Shown here piece by piece: positions 30,202 to 39,175 of a stretch of DNA of 46,039 bases; the stretch's first letter is position 1; every line of letters starts with the position of its first letter. Position numbers and translations under genes: made by a program. The stretch covers positions 1 through 46,039 of the forward strand of contig JAJYYZ010000012.1 of NCBI GenBank assembly GCA_021800445.1, in the 5' to 3' direction. Under the pieces are notes generated by a model, which saw nothing but the letters and a program-made list of their open reading frames with translations, was not told the DNA's origin and ran no database searches. The DNA comes from a bacterium (GTDB lineage: Bacteria > Thermotogota > Thermotogae > Mesoaciditogales > Mesoaciditogaceae).

Positions 30202-32880
30202 ATGAAAATCAAATCCGTGAAACTCGAGAATTTTAAAAGTCATGTGAATTCTTACATATCTTTTTCACCTGGATTGAATTTGATAATCGGCCCGAACGGT
30301 TCTGGAAAATCAAGTATACTTCAGGCGATAGGGCTTGGATTTTTTGGCATTACTAACAAGGTAAATCTCTCTAAATTCATAACAAATGACGTAAAAAATG
30401 ATGGTTCAACGATAAAAATAGAATTCGATGACGGCGATGGAATGAATTACACGCTAACGCGCGAAATATCAAGTCGTCAATCAAGAGTACGTCTTGTGGA
30501 TGACAGAGGCATGATTGTGGATAATGCCACAAAGGTGGGCGAAAAGATAAAGCAGATTTTTCAAATTGATTCCAACGATCCAGAAGAAATCTACAAAAAC
30601 ATCATAACGGCCTATCAAAACGACATAACAGATGTTTTTGACCGTACTCCGGCCAAAAGAAATGAATTCTTCAACACCCTGTTCAACACGGAAATATACA
30701 AATTCATCTCCTCGACCCATGTCAAAAATTACACCGATAAACTGGATAAAGATCTGGGTGATCTGACCGTAAAAGCACAATACCTCGAATCAGAAATCGA
30801 AAAGGAAAAATCACTTGACGATCTCATGGCCGAAATAAAAAAAGAAATGGAAAAAGTTCAAAAGGCAATTCAAGATTCAGAAGCGCAAAAATCAGAAATC
30901 GGTATTTTTATCGATGAGCAAACAAAAATAAGTGACAAAATCAAAATGCTTTCTTCGAAAAAAAGTACGTTGGACGTTAAAATTGAAAGCCTTCAAAAGC
31001 AGATCGAAAAACTTTCAAAGGACGCCGAAGGATCGCAGCAATCTGCTCGGATACTTGAAAAGTATATTCAAGATTACAATCGTTACAACGAGATATCGGA
31101 GAAGGTCAAAAAAACAAACGATGAAATTTCCGAAATTATGAAATCGCTTGATTTAATTCAGTCTGTAAAAGATAACATAAATTTAAAGAAAAATCAGAAA
31201 GAAAAGATCATTTCCAACATAGAATCTGACAAAAAAAGAATCGGCGAAAATCAAGAGGCGATGAATGTTCAATCACGAGAAATCGCATTTTACTCCGAAA
31301 CAGCCGATGATCTGAAAGTTGGGCTTTTAAAGGCGAACGAATTATACAAATCAATCTCGGAAGAAATTAAAGAAATCAAGATGAATTTGGCAAAAAAAAA
31401 TTACCGTGCGATATCGAGCCGCTTTGATTCTGAAGATAAAATGGTTTTTGACATGCTTTCTGGCAAAATTGAAGAACAAGAAAAACTGCGTACCCTTCTC
31501 GATCAAAAGAACGAATCCATAACGGAAACACGTTCGAAAATAAAAACGCTTGATGAGGCAAAATCAACGCTGTCAAATGGAATATGTCCCTATCTTAAAG
31601 AAAAATGCCTTAACATAAAAGGAGACCCCGCCGCTTACTTCGATCCGCGCATCAAAGCGTTGGATGATGAATTATCAAATCTCAAAAAACAAAAGTCAGA
31701 AATAGATGAAAGTATAAAGAAAAACGAACAAATGGAAGATGAAAGATCAACACTTGTCGAAAAACTTTTGGATGAAAAAAACCAAAAAGGAAGAGAAGTC
31801 TACCAAAAGACTGCGCAGATTCAATCCGACATCAACCTTCAAAAGAAACAAATCGATCTTTTGGAAAAAAGAAAAGCGGAACTTAATTTGACAAATGAGA
31901 ATCTCGGTAAAGATATCTCGGAGATGGCCAAAGAAATCGATGTCATAAATGAGGATATCGATGGATTATCGGTAAAAATCGCAAAAGAGAATGACTTGAA
32001 AGAAAAAATCAACATTCTTCAAGAAGATCGATCAAAGGATCAGGAAGAAATGCAAAAAGTGAAGGCAGGATATGAACTTTACAATCAAAACCTTATGAAC
32101 GCTTCAAGGCTTGATAAGATAAAGCGAGAATTAGAAGTTGCAATGAATGAAAAATCAGAACTCGAGTCTGAAATTCATAAGATCTCAGATGAAATAGAAG
32201 AATCCAAAAATTCATACAAGGCACAAGATCTGCAAACAGCCAGATCAAAAATTGACAGACTGAACGAAGAGATAGGATCTCTGCGACAAAAACTCGGAGA
32301 ATTGAACGGATCTATATCAGAAATGTTGAAGACAAAAAAAGCAGTAGAAGAAAAGAAATCACAACTTGAAGAGATCAAAAGCACCGTCAACAAAATATCA
32401 ACCAAAATATCTTTTTCAAAATCTTTGAGGAATTTACTTGACGATATGGGATCTAAGATATCATCCACGTATCGCGATTTAATCTCTTCAAAGGCGACAG
32501 ATAAATACAACATGATGACCAAGAGATCGGACATCGTGAAATGGGCTCAAGATTATGATCTTCATCTTTTAACTTACAACGGCGGTACGCTATCGGATCG
32601 AAATTTTGAAATGCTATCCGGCGGAGAGCAGATGTCTCTCGCGCTTGCCATGAGAATGGCCATGTCAGCCTTCTTTTCAAGATCCGGCTTCGCCATTTTT
32701 GATGAACCGACAGTTAACCTCGATGCGGATCGAAGAAGTGCGCTTTCGGAATCTTTGCCGGAATTGCTCGAAGATATGGATCAAGTCATAATCGTCACTC
32801 ACGATGACTCTTTCAAAGAGATGACAGAAAAGATAATAATACTTAAAAATATAGACGGCGTAACAACCGTCGAAAATTAA
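30202..32880 (+). CDS. sbcC: SbcC/Rad50-family ATPase
   Basis: An 892-residue SMC-like ATPase. Walker A is GPNGSGKSS (30-38). Two long coiled-coil arms (roughly 170-455 and 475-740) follow. The ABC signature LSGGEQMSLALAMRMAM and Walker B FAIFDEPTVNLD close the head. The apex between the arms holds Cys462 and Cys469 in ICPYLKEKCLN: a CX6C pattern where canonical Rad50 has the CXXC zinc hook. Length is near the middle of the family. It pairs with SbcD for double-strand-break processing. It starts 6 nt after sbcD, SD GAGTGATCTG, and is followed after 15 nt by a secreted PLD protein. Confidence 0.95.
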   Translation: MKIKSVKLENFKSHVNSYISFSPGLNLIIGPNGSGKSSILQAIGLGFFGITNKVNLSKFITNDVKNDGSTIKIEFDDGDGMNYTLTREISSRQSRVRLVDDRGMIVDNATKVGEKIKQIFQIDSNDPEEIYKNIITAYQNDITDVFDRTPAKRNEFFNTLFNTEIYKFISSTHVKNYTDKLDKDLGDLTVKAQYLESEIEKEKSLDDLMAEIKKEMEKVQKAIQDSEAQKSEIGIFIDEQTKISDKIKMLSSKKSTLDVKIESLQKQIEKLSKDAEGSQQSARILEKYIQDYNRYNEISEKVKKTNDEISEIMKSLDLIQSVKDNINLKKNQKEKIISNIESDKKRIGENQEAMNVQSREIAFYSETADDLKVGLLKANELYKSISEEIKEIKMNLAKKNYRAISSRFDSEDKMVFDMLSGKIEEQEKLRTLLDQKNESITETRSKIKTLDEAKSTLSNGICPYLKEKCLNIKGDPAAYFDPRIKALDDELSNLKKQKSEIDESIKKNEQMEDERSTLVEKLLDEKNQKGREVYQKTAQIQSDINLQKKQIDLLEKRKAELNLTNENLGKDISEMAKEIDVINEDIDGLSVKIAKENDLKEKINILQEDRSKDQEEMQKVKAGYELYNQNLMNASRLDKIKRELEVAMNEKSELESEIHKISDEIEESKNSYKAQDLQTARSKIDRLNEEIGSLRQKLGELNGSISEMLKTKKAVEEKKSQLEEIKSTVNKISTKISFSKSLRNLLDDMGSKISSTYRDLISSKATDKYNMMTKRSDIVKWAQDYDLHLLTYNGGTLSDRNFEMLSGGEQMSLALAMRMAMSAFFSRSGFAIFDEPTVNLDADRRSALSESLPELLEDMDQVIIVTHDDSFKEMTEKIIILKNIDGVTTVEN

Positions 32881-32895
32881 ATGGAGGTGGAAAGT

Positions 32896-34965
32896 ATGAA
32901 GAAGTTATCTGTTTTTGTGTTCATTCTTGCTGCTCTGTTCGGTATTGTGGCTTTTTCGCAACCCGTCATCAGTTCCCCATCAAGCGTAACAAGCATTTTT
33001 TTCGAACCGGCAGCAGGTGAAACGCCATTTTTAAACGCGATAAAAAGCGCTAAAACTTCTTTGAAAATTGAGATGTACGTCATAACGGCTAATGATGTCT
33101 TCAACTCAATAAACAGCGCCGTAAAGCGTGGAGTCAACGTTAAGGTTATACTCGATCAGCATCCTTACAACATGCAGGCACAGGCCGATTTTGCCTATAA
33201 AACGCTTACATCGATGGGTGCTCAGGTGCAATGGGCCCCATCACGATTTACCTTCGATCACGCAAAAGTCATGATTGTCGATGATTCGTACGCTGTTTTC
33301 GGCACATCCAACCTTACTTACAGCGGCATAACACAAAATTTTGAGGCGGACGTCGCGACTCACGATCCACAGATAGTTAAATCTCTGCTTGCCGTTTTCA
33401 ACGCAGATTGGAATAACGTCGAGGTTGGATCTGCTCCGAGAGAATATCTTGTCCTCAGCCCGAACAGCGAGAGCGATCTCGTCTGGCTTATAGACAGTGC
33501 AAAAACAACTCTATCCATAGCCGAAGAGGAAGTACCGGAAGGAAAAGTGTTTGTAGCCCTTGAAAATGCCGCAAAAAGAGGCGTGAACGTCAGACTTATG
33601 GAACCTGAATCAAGCGCGAAATCGATGTCTAATAAATACAATCTCGCCACGCTTGCCAACGCAGGTGTAAAAGTTGGCATTCTGAAAGCCCCTTATGTTC
33701 ATGCCAAAATGATAGTCTCCGACAACAATTATCTTTTCATAGGATCTGAAAATGTTTCCTACACTTCGATGATGCAGAACAGAGAGGTCGGCATAATACT
33801 TTCAAATAGTTCTTTGATATCTCAGGCTGTCTCTCAATTTGACGATCTTTGGAATGATGTTTCAATTATGCCTGCCGAATTGCCATCTTCACAAATGGCG
33901 TTGCTCACCCAGATAGTTTCGACTCCTTACGCATACGCAAATAAACTCGTTAAAACCGTTGGGACCATCGAAGGTGTCTTCGGACCAACCGTTTTTATGT
34001 CTTACACTTATGGTGGGAAAATAGCCGGAATAGAACTCTGGCTTGGAAGTGTTGCAAATCCGGAATTGGTACTTAAAGCGGGACAAACTGTCCGCGTCGT
34101 TGGATCTGTTGACACTTACAGGGGACAACTTGAAATTTCTGCCGTTACGCTGCCCGAGGTCATATCCGAGAACTTGCTTTCTTTCCCATTTGAGCCTTCA
34201 TTCGATAAACTTGCGAATTACGATGGATTGCTTGTGATGCTTAAGGGCACGGTTAAAGTTTCGGATACGGGTACTTATTTGCTTGGAAAGGACGGTCAGA
34301 CGGTCAGATTTTCTTCTCTCGGTATGATGCCGTCTGTTAGCGATGGCACCGATGTCTACGCCGAAGGCATAATCGTAAACGATAACGGCAATTACGTGCT
34401 GGCCGCAACGAATTTTTATGCCGCGAATACTTACACGCCGATCCTCGAGAGCATTCATCTGAACACAAGTCCGACGATTCCGGAACTGCTATCGAACGTT
34501 CAGGTATATTTCAACCAGACGGTTAAATCGACAGGCGTCGTTTCTGCCGTTGTAAGTGCTTCCAACGCTTATGTTTTCTCAAATGGTTACGGTTTAAGGA
34601 TTTACGGCCAGTACGGAAACATAAAACCCGGCGATATAGTCGAATTTTCGGGAAGTTTTACTTCATACAACAACTCTTTTGAGGTGGATGTAACTTCTGT
34701 AAAGGTGATAGGTCAAACTTCCGCGCCTCTTCCTTTAGTCATAAAAACCGGAGATTTTGCAAAATATTCTGAAGTCTTGGTTCAGGTCACAGGCGTCGTT
34801 TCAAACGCAAAAGGCACGATGTTCGATGTTAACGATGGTTCGGGATCGGCCACCGTTTACATGGCAAAAGGCACGTTGCCGCAAAACGGAAGTACCGTGA
34901 CAGTCGTGGGAATATCCGTTCAGTACAACAACACACATGAGATATACGCCGTGTCTATAAATTGA
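32896..34965 (+). CDS. Secreted phospholipase D-like protein with OB-fold-like repeats
   Basis: A 689-residue exported protein. Signal peptide MKKLSVFVFILAALFGIVAF; the start is ATG 32896 because GGAGGTGG is directly upstream. Two PLD domains carry HKD motifs: His122-Lys124-Asp129 (DHAKVMIVDD) and His269-Lys271-Asp276 (HAKMIVSD). The domain pair resembles the nuclease branch of the family (Nuc/FAM83-like PLDc_2) more than lipases. The C-terminal half (about 340-689) looks like four successive beta-rich OB-fold-like repeats, each with a KxxGTV/VxVxG pattern, as in secreted bacterial nucleases. Probable role: extracytoplasmic nucleic-acid cleavage. It is in the sbcDC transcription unit, which ends in a terminator just downstream. 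Confidence 0.85.
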   Translation: MKKLSVFVFILAALFGIVAFSQPVISSPSSVTSIFFEPAAGETPFLNAIKSAKTSLKIEMYVITANDVFNSINSAVKRGVNVKVILDQHPYNMQAQADFAYKTLTSMGAQVQWAPSRFTFDHAKVMIVDDSYAVFGTSNLTYSGITQNFEADVATHDPQIVKSLLAVFNADWNNVEVGSAPREYLVLSPNSESDLVWLIDSAKTTLSIAEEEVPEGKVFVALENAAKRGVNVRLMEPESSAKSMSNKYNLATLANAGVKVGILKAPYVHAKMIVSDNNYLFIGSENVSYTSMMQNREVGIILSNSSLISQAVSQFDDLWNDVSIMPAELPSSQMALLTQIVSTPYAYANKLVKTVGTIEGVFGPTVFMSYTYGGKIAGIELWLGSVANPELVLKAGQTVRVVGSVDTYRGQLEISAVTLPEVISENLLSFPFEPSFDKLANYDGLLVMLKGTVKVSDTGTYLLGKDGQTVRFSSLGMMPSVSDGTDVYAEGIIVNDNGNYVLAATNFYAANTYTPILESIHLNTSPTIPELLSNVQVYFNQTVKSTGVVSAVVSASNAYVFSNGYGLRIYGQYGNIKPGDIVEFSGSFTSYNNSFEVDVTSVKVIGQTSAPLPLVIKTGDFAKYSEVLVQVTGVVSNAKGTMFDVNDGSGSATVYMAKGTLPQNGSTVTVVGISVQYNNTHEIYAVSIN

Positions 34966-34999
34966 AATCTAAAAGTTGATGTGCGAAAGGTTAGATCAA

Positions 35000-35028
35000 A
35001 GGCGGTCATCGACCGCCTATTTTTTTTC
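35000..35028 (+). terminator. Intrinsic terminator of the sbcDC-PLD operon
   Basis: AGGCGGTC, loop ATC, GACCGCCT then ATTTTTTTT. The U-tract overlaps the last codons of the convergent SMP-30 gene, and the hairpin may terminate both strands, although the - strand U-tract is poor. Confidence 0.88.
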
Positions 35029-35901
35029 GTCGTATGCGTAAGTTGGCATACCCCTGACATGCGTTTTGTATTTGAAAATTCCGCCCGCGTGGGGTTGCTT
35101 TTTTAATCCATCCGCGTTCAGCCCGCGACTTGCCGTTGTTATGTAAAGTTCATCAAGATCGTCTCCGCCGAAAACGCATGAAGTTACCTTTTCAACCGGG
35201 ATATTTATAACTTCTATCAATTTTCCGTTGCGCGGATCCCATCTTGAAATACGCCATCCACCCCAGTGGGCTACCCATATCATGCCTTCCGAATCCGACG
35301 TCATACCGTCGGGAGATCCTTGACCGTCTGGAATTTTTACCGCCACGCGTCTGTTTGAAATCGATCCTGTTTTGAGATCGTAATCAAATGCAAAAACGCT
35401 TTTTGTCCTTGTATCTATGTAATACATGATCGAATTATCAGGATTCCATGCAATTCCGTTTGATACCGTGACCTTATCGACCATTTTGGTTACGCTGTGA
35501 TCCCTGTCTATTCTGTAAAGTGCACCTAAAGGATCCTTTTCTTCCAGGTTCATCGTGCCTGCCCAAAATCTTCCATATGCATCACATTTCCCGTCGTTAA
35601 ATCTGTTATCTGGTTTGTCACTTTCAGGATCGCACACGAATGTGAATTCTTCCGTTTCAAAGTTGAGAAAGTAGATGCCGTGGTGCATCGCAAGAATTGC
35701 ACCGCCTGATTTATTCGGTGCAATGCATCCGACATACTGATTTGAGTTTATGATTTTATCCTCATTTTTCAACGGATTGTAGATGTGGACTTTTTTGCCG
35801 TCTATATCAACCCAGTAAAGCAATTTATTTTTGGCATCCCACGATGGACTTTCCGCAACAATTGCGCCCGCATCAAGCAAAAGATCTACCCTCTGTTCCA
35901 T
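35017..35901 (-). CDS. SMP-30/gluconolactonase-family protein
   Basis: A 294-residue six-bladed propeller hydrolase. Family motifs are AESPSWDAKNKLLYWVDI (metal-ligand Glu near the N-terminus), NDGKCDAYGRFWAGTMN, VSNGIAWNPDNSIMYYID and GSPDGMTSDSEGMIWVAHW. These enzymes open sugar lactones such as gluconolactone. ATG 35901 (SD AAGGAAGTGAT) is chosen; this overlaps the 3' end of the gluconokinase by 29 nt. No signal peptide is seen, so it is cytoplasmic. Together with gluconokinase it would convert a lactone to gluconate and then to 6-phosphogluconate. Confidence 0.9.
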   Translation of the reverse strand: MEQRVDLLLDAGAIVAESPSWDAKNKLLYWVDIDGKKVHIYNPLKNEDKIINSNQYVGCIAPNKSGGAILAMHHGIYFLNFETEEFTFVCDPESDKPDNRFNDGKCDAYGRFWAGTMNLEEKDPLGALYRIDRDHSVTKMVDKVTVSNGIAWNPDNSIMYYIDTRTKSVFAFDYDLKTGSISNRRVAVKIPDGQGSPDGMTSDSEGMIWVAHWGGWRISRWDPRNGKLIEVINIPVEKVTSCVFGGDDLDELYITTASRGLNADGLKKQPHAGGIFKYKTHVRGMPTYAYDEKK

Positions 35902-37390
35902 CTTTATCACTTCCTTCTTGAAATTCAACGATGTTTTCAAAATCCTTTTTGAGATCATCATGAAGCATTTTGTAAATTTCGAAGATCTTCATGTAAACAT
36001 CATGATTTTCGGCATCTGGAAAGTAAGTTTTGGAGATAAGGAAAAAATTTTTGACTTCATCGAAATTGTCTATGATTTTTAGCGCCTTCATCCCAACGAT
36101 CACCGCACCAAAAGCGGAACTATCGTCATTTTTCATCGTTAGAACTTTTTTGCCCAGTACATCTGCGAGTATTTTTATCCATAATTTAGATCTCGTCATT
36201 CCCCCGCTTAAATGTACCTCATCTATCTTTCCGGTGATTTCTTCAAGGGCAAGATCAACATCGTAAAGGCTATATCCTATGCCTTCGAGCGTTGCCCTTA
36301 AAAAGTGGGGCTTTTTGTGGTAGATGTTCATTCCGAAAAAGACTCCCCTCAGACTGGCATCCCAGTATGGACTTCTTTCACCTGTTAGATGAGGCAGAAA
36401 GACGAGGCCATCCGATCCGGCCTTTATCTTTGAGGCTTTTGTCATCGTTGAGTCGATCTTTCCACCGAAATTGTCCATAAACCATTTAACGACCATGCCG
36501 GCATTGCTCACGGCACCGCCAATTGTGAAATGCGACTCATCAAGGACGTAGGTAAAAGTTCTCATCTTCCGATCCACAACGGGGCTGTCCGAGACAACTC
36601 TCATTGCTCCGCTTGTACCAACGCTTACGGAAGAAATGCCTTTTTGCACGGCACCCGATCCGAGATTGGCAAGCGGGCCGTCCGCACCGCCGATAATAAA
36701 TGGTACTTCAGGATCAATGCCAATTTTAGCAGCGTAAAGATCTTTAATTCCCTTAAAAACATGATCTACAGGTACGATCTCCGAGAGCATATTTTCATTT
36801 ATGCCTGCAATTCTTAACGCTGTATCATCCCATTTCATGTTTTTCAAATTCAAAAAACCTGTTCCTGAAGCCATGGAATGATCGATCACGTACAGGCCGA
36901 AAAGTTTGTAAAATATGTATTCTTTTATTGAAATGAATTTTGACGTTTTTTCAAAGATGCTTTTGTTGGACTTTAACCATATGATTTTACAAAGTGGCAG
37001 CATCGGATGAATCGGCGTGCCCGTGTTTTTATATATCGCGAAACCTTCACCGCTCTTTCTAAGATCTTTCGCTATCTGTGAACTTCGAGTGTCTGCCCAA
37101 ATTACAGCGTTCATAAGTTTGTCGCCATTTTTATCAACGGGAATGACGCTATGCATGGCGCCACTGAAACTTATGCCGGCGATTTTGTCTTTACCGATTT
37201 GCCTTACAACCTTTTCGATTGAATCGAGTACTGAATCAAAGATCTCATCCGGATCCTGTTCTATCATTCCGATTTTTGGCATCAAAAGTTTGTAACAAAC
37301 TTCAGATTTGAATATCGCTCTGCCGTTCAAATCGTAAGCCACTGTTTTGGTTGCAGTTGTTCCGATATCCGTCCCTATTAAGTACTTCAT
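35873..37390 (-). CDS. gntK: Gluconokinase (FGGY family)
   Basis: A 505-residue FGGY sugar kinase. The N-terminal ATP-fold motif is GTDIGTTATKTVAYD; other blocks are GISFSGAMHSVIPVD, WADTRSS, NTGTPIHPMLPLCKI and HSMASGTGFLNL, which match GntK-type gluconokinases and not xylulokinases. ATP and metal sites GGADGPLANLGSGAV and SVGTSGAMR are intact. It phosphorylates gluconate. The ATG overlaps the stop of the hydrolase gene (ATGA), and the gene ends inside the SMP-30 frame. The C-terminal 15 residues (GSDKDGTEGRSFA) are a low-complexity extension that exists because of that overlap. Confidence 0.93.
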   Translation of the reverse strand: MKYLIGTDIGTTATKTVAYDLNGRAIFKSEVCYKLLMPKIGMIEQDPDEIFDSVLDSIEKVVRQIGKDKIAGISFSGAMHSVIPVDKNGDKLMNAVIWADTRSSQIAKDLRKSGEGFAIYKNTGTPIHPMLPLCKIIWLKSNKSIFEKTSKFISIKEYIFYKLFGLYVIDHSMASGTGFLNLKNMKWDDTALRIAGINENMLSEIVPVDHVFKGIKDLYAAKIGIDPEVPFIIGGADGPLANLGSGAVQKGISSVSVGTSGAMRVVSDSPVVDRKMRTFTYVLDESHFTIGGAVSNAGMVVKWFMDNFGGKIDSTMTKASKIKAGSDGLVFLPHLTGERSPYWDASLRGVFFGMNIYHKKPHFLRATLEGIGYSLYDVDLALEEITGKIDEVHLSGGMTRSKLWIKILADVLGKKVLTMKNDDSSAFGAVIVGMKALKIIDNFDEVKNFFLISKTYFPDAENHDVYMKIFEIYKMLHDDLKKDFENIVEFQEGSDKDGTEGRSFA

Positions 37391-38673
37391 GGATTACTTT
37401 TGATCCATGTTGATATTTCATCTATGACACCGACATCAACATGACCTTCAACAAGATACTCGTCCGGAGACGGCGTACTGTCCCATTTTATGAAAAGATG
37501 GTAAAGATCCGGATACCACTTGAACGTGTAATTTTTATTTTGGGAAAATGCCGCCTTGAAAATGTCAAAATCTTTTTCCGTTACCTGATAATCTTTCCCG
37601 CCTTGCATTATAAGGGTGGGAATGTCTAAATTTTTTAAAATGTCGACGGGATTATATTTTTCAAGTTCGTAGTAGTAACTTACGGGAGCCCCCATTACGA
37701 TATCTGAATCTTTGAGTGTATGTTTGTTTATATTCTCAAGTTGGGCTATGATGGATTTCATTGCGGATATTTCAGTTGCGCTGCTGGATAGGGATATAAG
37801 GTATTCAAGTTGATCTATCGTGACATCCTGTAAGTTTCTTGCCGGCGCGGCCAACATGATTATTCCCGAAATATCTCCTGACATCTTTGCGATTTTGGGT
37901 GCAAGATAACCACCTTCGCTGTGGCCGAGAACGAATATTTTACTAACGTAATTTTGACTCTTTAGAAAATTTATGCCGTCGAGTGCATCTTTGAAGTATT
38001 CATTTTCAAGATTAACGGGTATATCACCGTTTTGGAATGCCTTTGGATAAACGTAGGTGCTTTTATCGTATCTTAAAACGACTATGCCATTGGTTGAAAG
38101 GCCGTAGGCAATATCTTCAAACGGCCTGTTTGGTCCTATCGATTCATTCATGTTTTCCGGGCCTGAGCCGGGGATTAGAATAACGGCGGGAAAAGGACCT
38201 TTACCTTCCGGAATGGTAATTTCGGCCGGAACTTTTAAATCATTTCCGATAGTCGTTTTTTCAACTTTGAATTTTGATTGATTGACATACGACGGAATTG
38301 AATAGGTAGGCGTGGGTGGCTTAAAGAAAAGACCTGCAACCTTTGAATTTTGATCGATGGTAACCGTTATATCAAGCAAAGCCTTTGAAAAACTTACCGT
38401 GAAGACGAAGACGGTGTAATTTTGAACGTTAGATATGCTGACGCCTTCTATGGATTGAAATTTTCCTGCCTGACTCTCCACTTGATTCCAAATTGCCTCG
38501 GTTTTGGCCAAAGGCAGTGCTGCCATCATAGCCTCATCGTACATGGATTCAGCCATTTTGAAATTCCCTACGGATAGGTTCATTATGAATTCCTTCGCGA
38601 TTTGCAGATTGTCATTTGCTAAAATCATGATGGGCAAAGACAAAAACAAAAAGGTAAAAACAAACTTTTTCAT
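37387..38673 (-). CDS. Secreted alpha/beta hydrolase with N-terminal DUF3887-like domain
   Basis: A 428-residue exported hydrolase. Signal peptide MKKFVFTFLFLSLPIMILA; then a small domain (20-115; FIMNLSVGNFKMAESMYDEAM) of the NTF2-like DUF3887 type, and an alpha/beta hydrolase domain. The nucleophile is Ser252 in GHSEGG; Asp361 in QGGKDYQV and His392 in DLYHLF complete the likely triad. The oxyanion loop is LIPGSGPENMNES. It is probably an esterase; the substrate could be an acylated sugar, given the downstream gluconokinase and lactonase, but that is inference. SD AGAGGTGAT precedes ATG 38673. Confidence 0.9.
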   Translation of the reverse strand: MKKFVFTFLFLSLPIMILANDNLQIAKEFIMNLSVGNFKMAESMYDEAMMAALPLAKTEAIWNQVESQAGKFQSIEGVSISNVQNYTVFVFTVSFSKALLDITVTIDQNSKVAGLFFKPPTPTYSIPSYVNQSKFKVEKTTIGNDLKVPAEITIPEGKGPFPAVILIPGSGPENMNESIGPNRPFEDIAYGLSTNGIVVLRYDKSTYVYPKAFQNGDIPVNLENEYFKDALDGINFLKSQNYVSKIFVLGHSEGGYLAPKIAKMSGDISGIIMLAAPARNLQDVTIDQLEYLISLSSSATEISAMKSIIAQLENINKHTLKDSDIVMGAPVSYYYELEKYNPVDILKNLDIPTLIMQGGKDYQVTEKDFDIFKAAFSQNKNYTFKWYPDLYHLFIKWDSTPSPDEYLVEGHVDVGVIDEISTWIKSNP

Positions 38674-38691
38674 TCAAATCACCTCTTCTGT

Positions 38692-38722
38692 TATAATATA
38701 CATGATGATGGCTTTATTTCAA
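38692..38722. promoter_or_regulatory. Overlapping divergent promoters for the hydrolase operon (-) and tsaE (+)
   Basis: + strand: TATAAT (38692-38697), 5-8 nt before three consecutive ATGs, with a weak -35 TTCATT 17 nt upstream. - strand: TTGAAA (38722-38717), 16-nt spacer, TATATT (38700-38695). The two -10 elements share bases 38695-38697, so only one polymerase could occupy the site at a time. Confidence 0.55.
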
Positions 38723-39175
38723 AATGTCGATGAACGATCACTTAAAGAGATAGCAAAAAAATTTGCGAAAATACTTTTTGACGGAAGTGTCGTACTTCTC
38801 GAAGGAGATTTGGGAGGGGGAAAGACGACTTTTGTGCGTTATCTTGTTGGGTATCTTGGTGGAAAGGGTCGTGAAGTTACGAGTCCAACTTTTACGATAG
38901 TTAATGAATACGAAGTACGTTTTAAAATACATCACATCGATCTGTTTAGGTTGAACGAGATGGAAGTGAACGAACTTCCAATAGAAGACTACCTCGAGTC
39001 CAATGGCATTTGTCTTATAGAATGGCCTGATAAACTCGGTGCTCATGTGCCTGCAAATTACTTCAAAATTGAATTCGAGTTTGTTGATGAAAATCATAGA
39101 AATGTAAGGCTATCTTCGACTGGTTCACTTTACGATCAAGCATTTTTAAGAGGTGATTTTTCTGTCAAAGCATAA
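38702..39175 (+). CDS. tsaE: tRNA threonylcarbamoyladenosine biosynthesis ATPase TsaE
   Basis: A 157-residue ATPase of the t6A tRNA-modification complex TsaB-TsaD-TsaE. Walker A is GDLGGGKTT (from Gly35). Other hallmarks are EVTSPTFTIVNEY, IHHIDLFRL and ICLIEWPDKL. Three tandem ATGs (38702, 38705, 38708) are all possible starts; none has an SD, and a TATAAT ends at 38697, so the mRNA is probably leaderless or nearly so. A longer open frame back to 38504 runs through the divergent hydrolase gene and is rejected. lon follows with a 14-nt overlap. Confidence 0.93.
   Translation: MMMALFQNVDERSLKEIAKKFAKILFDGSVVLLEGDLGGGKTTFVRYLVGYLGGKGREVTSPTFTIVNEYEVRFKIHHIDLFRLNEMEVNELPIEDYLESNGICLIEWPDKLGAHVPANYFKIEFEFVDENHRNVRLSSTGSLYDQAFLRGDFSVKA

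Noticed and set aside
38504-38701. N-terminal extension of tsaE.
   Set aside because: It runs antisense through the hydrolase signal peptide, across both promoters, and TsaE homology starts only after the ATG triplet.
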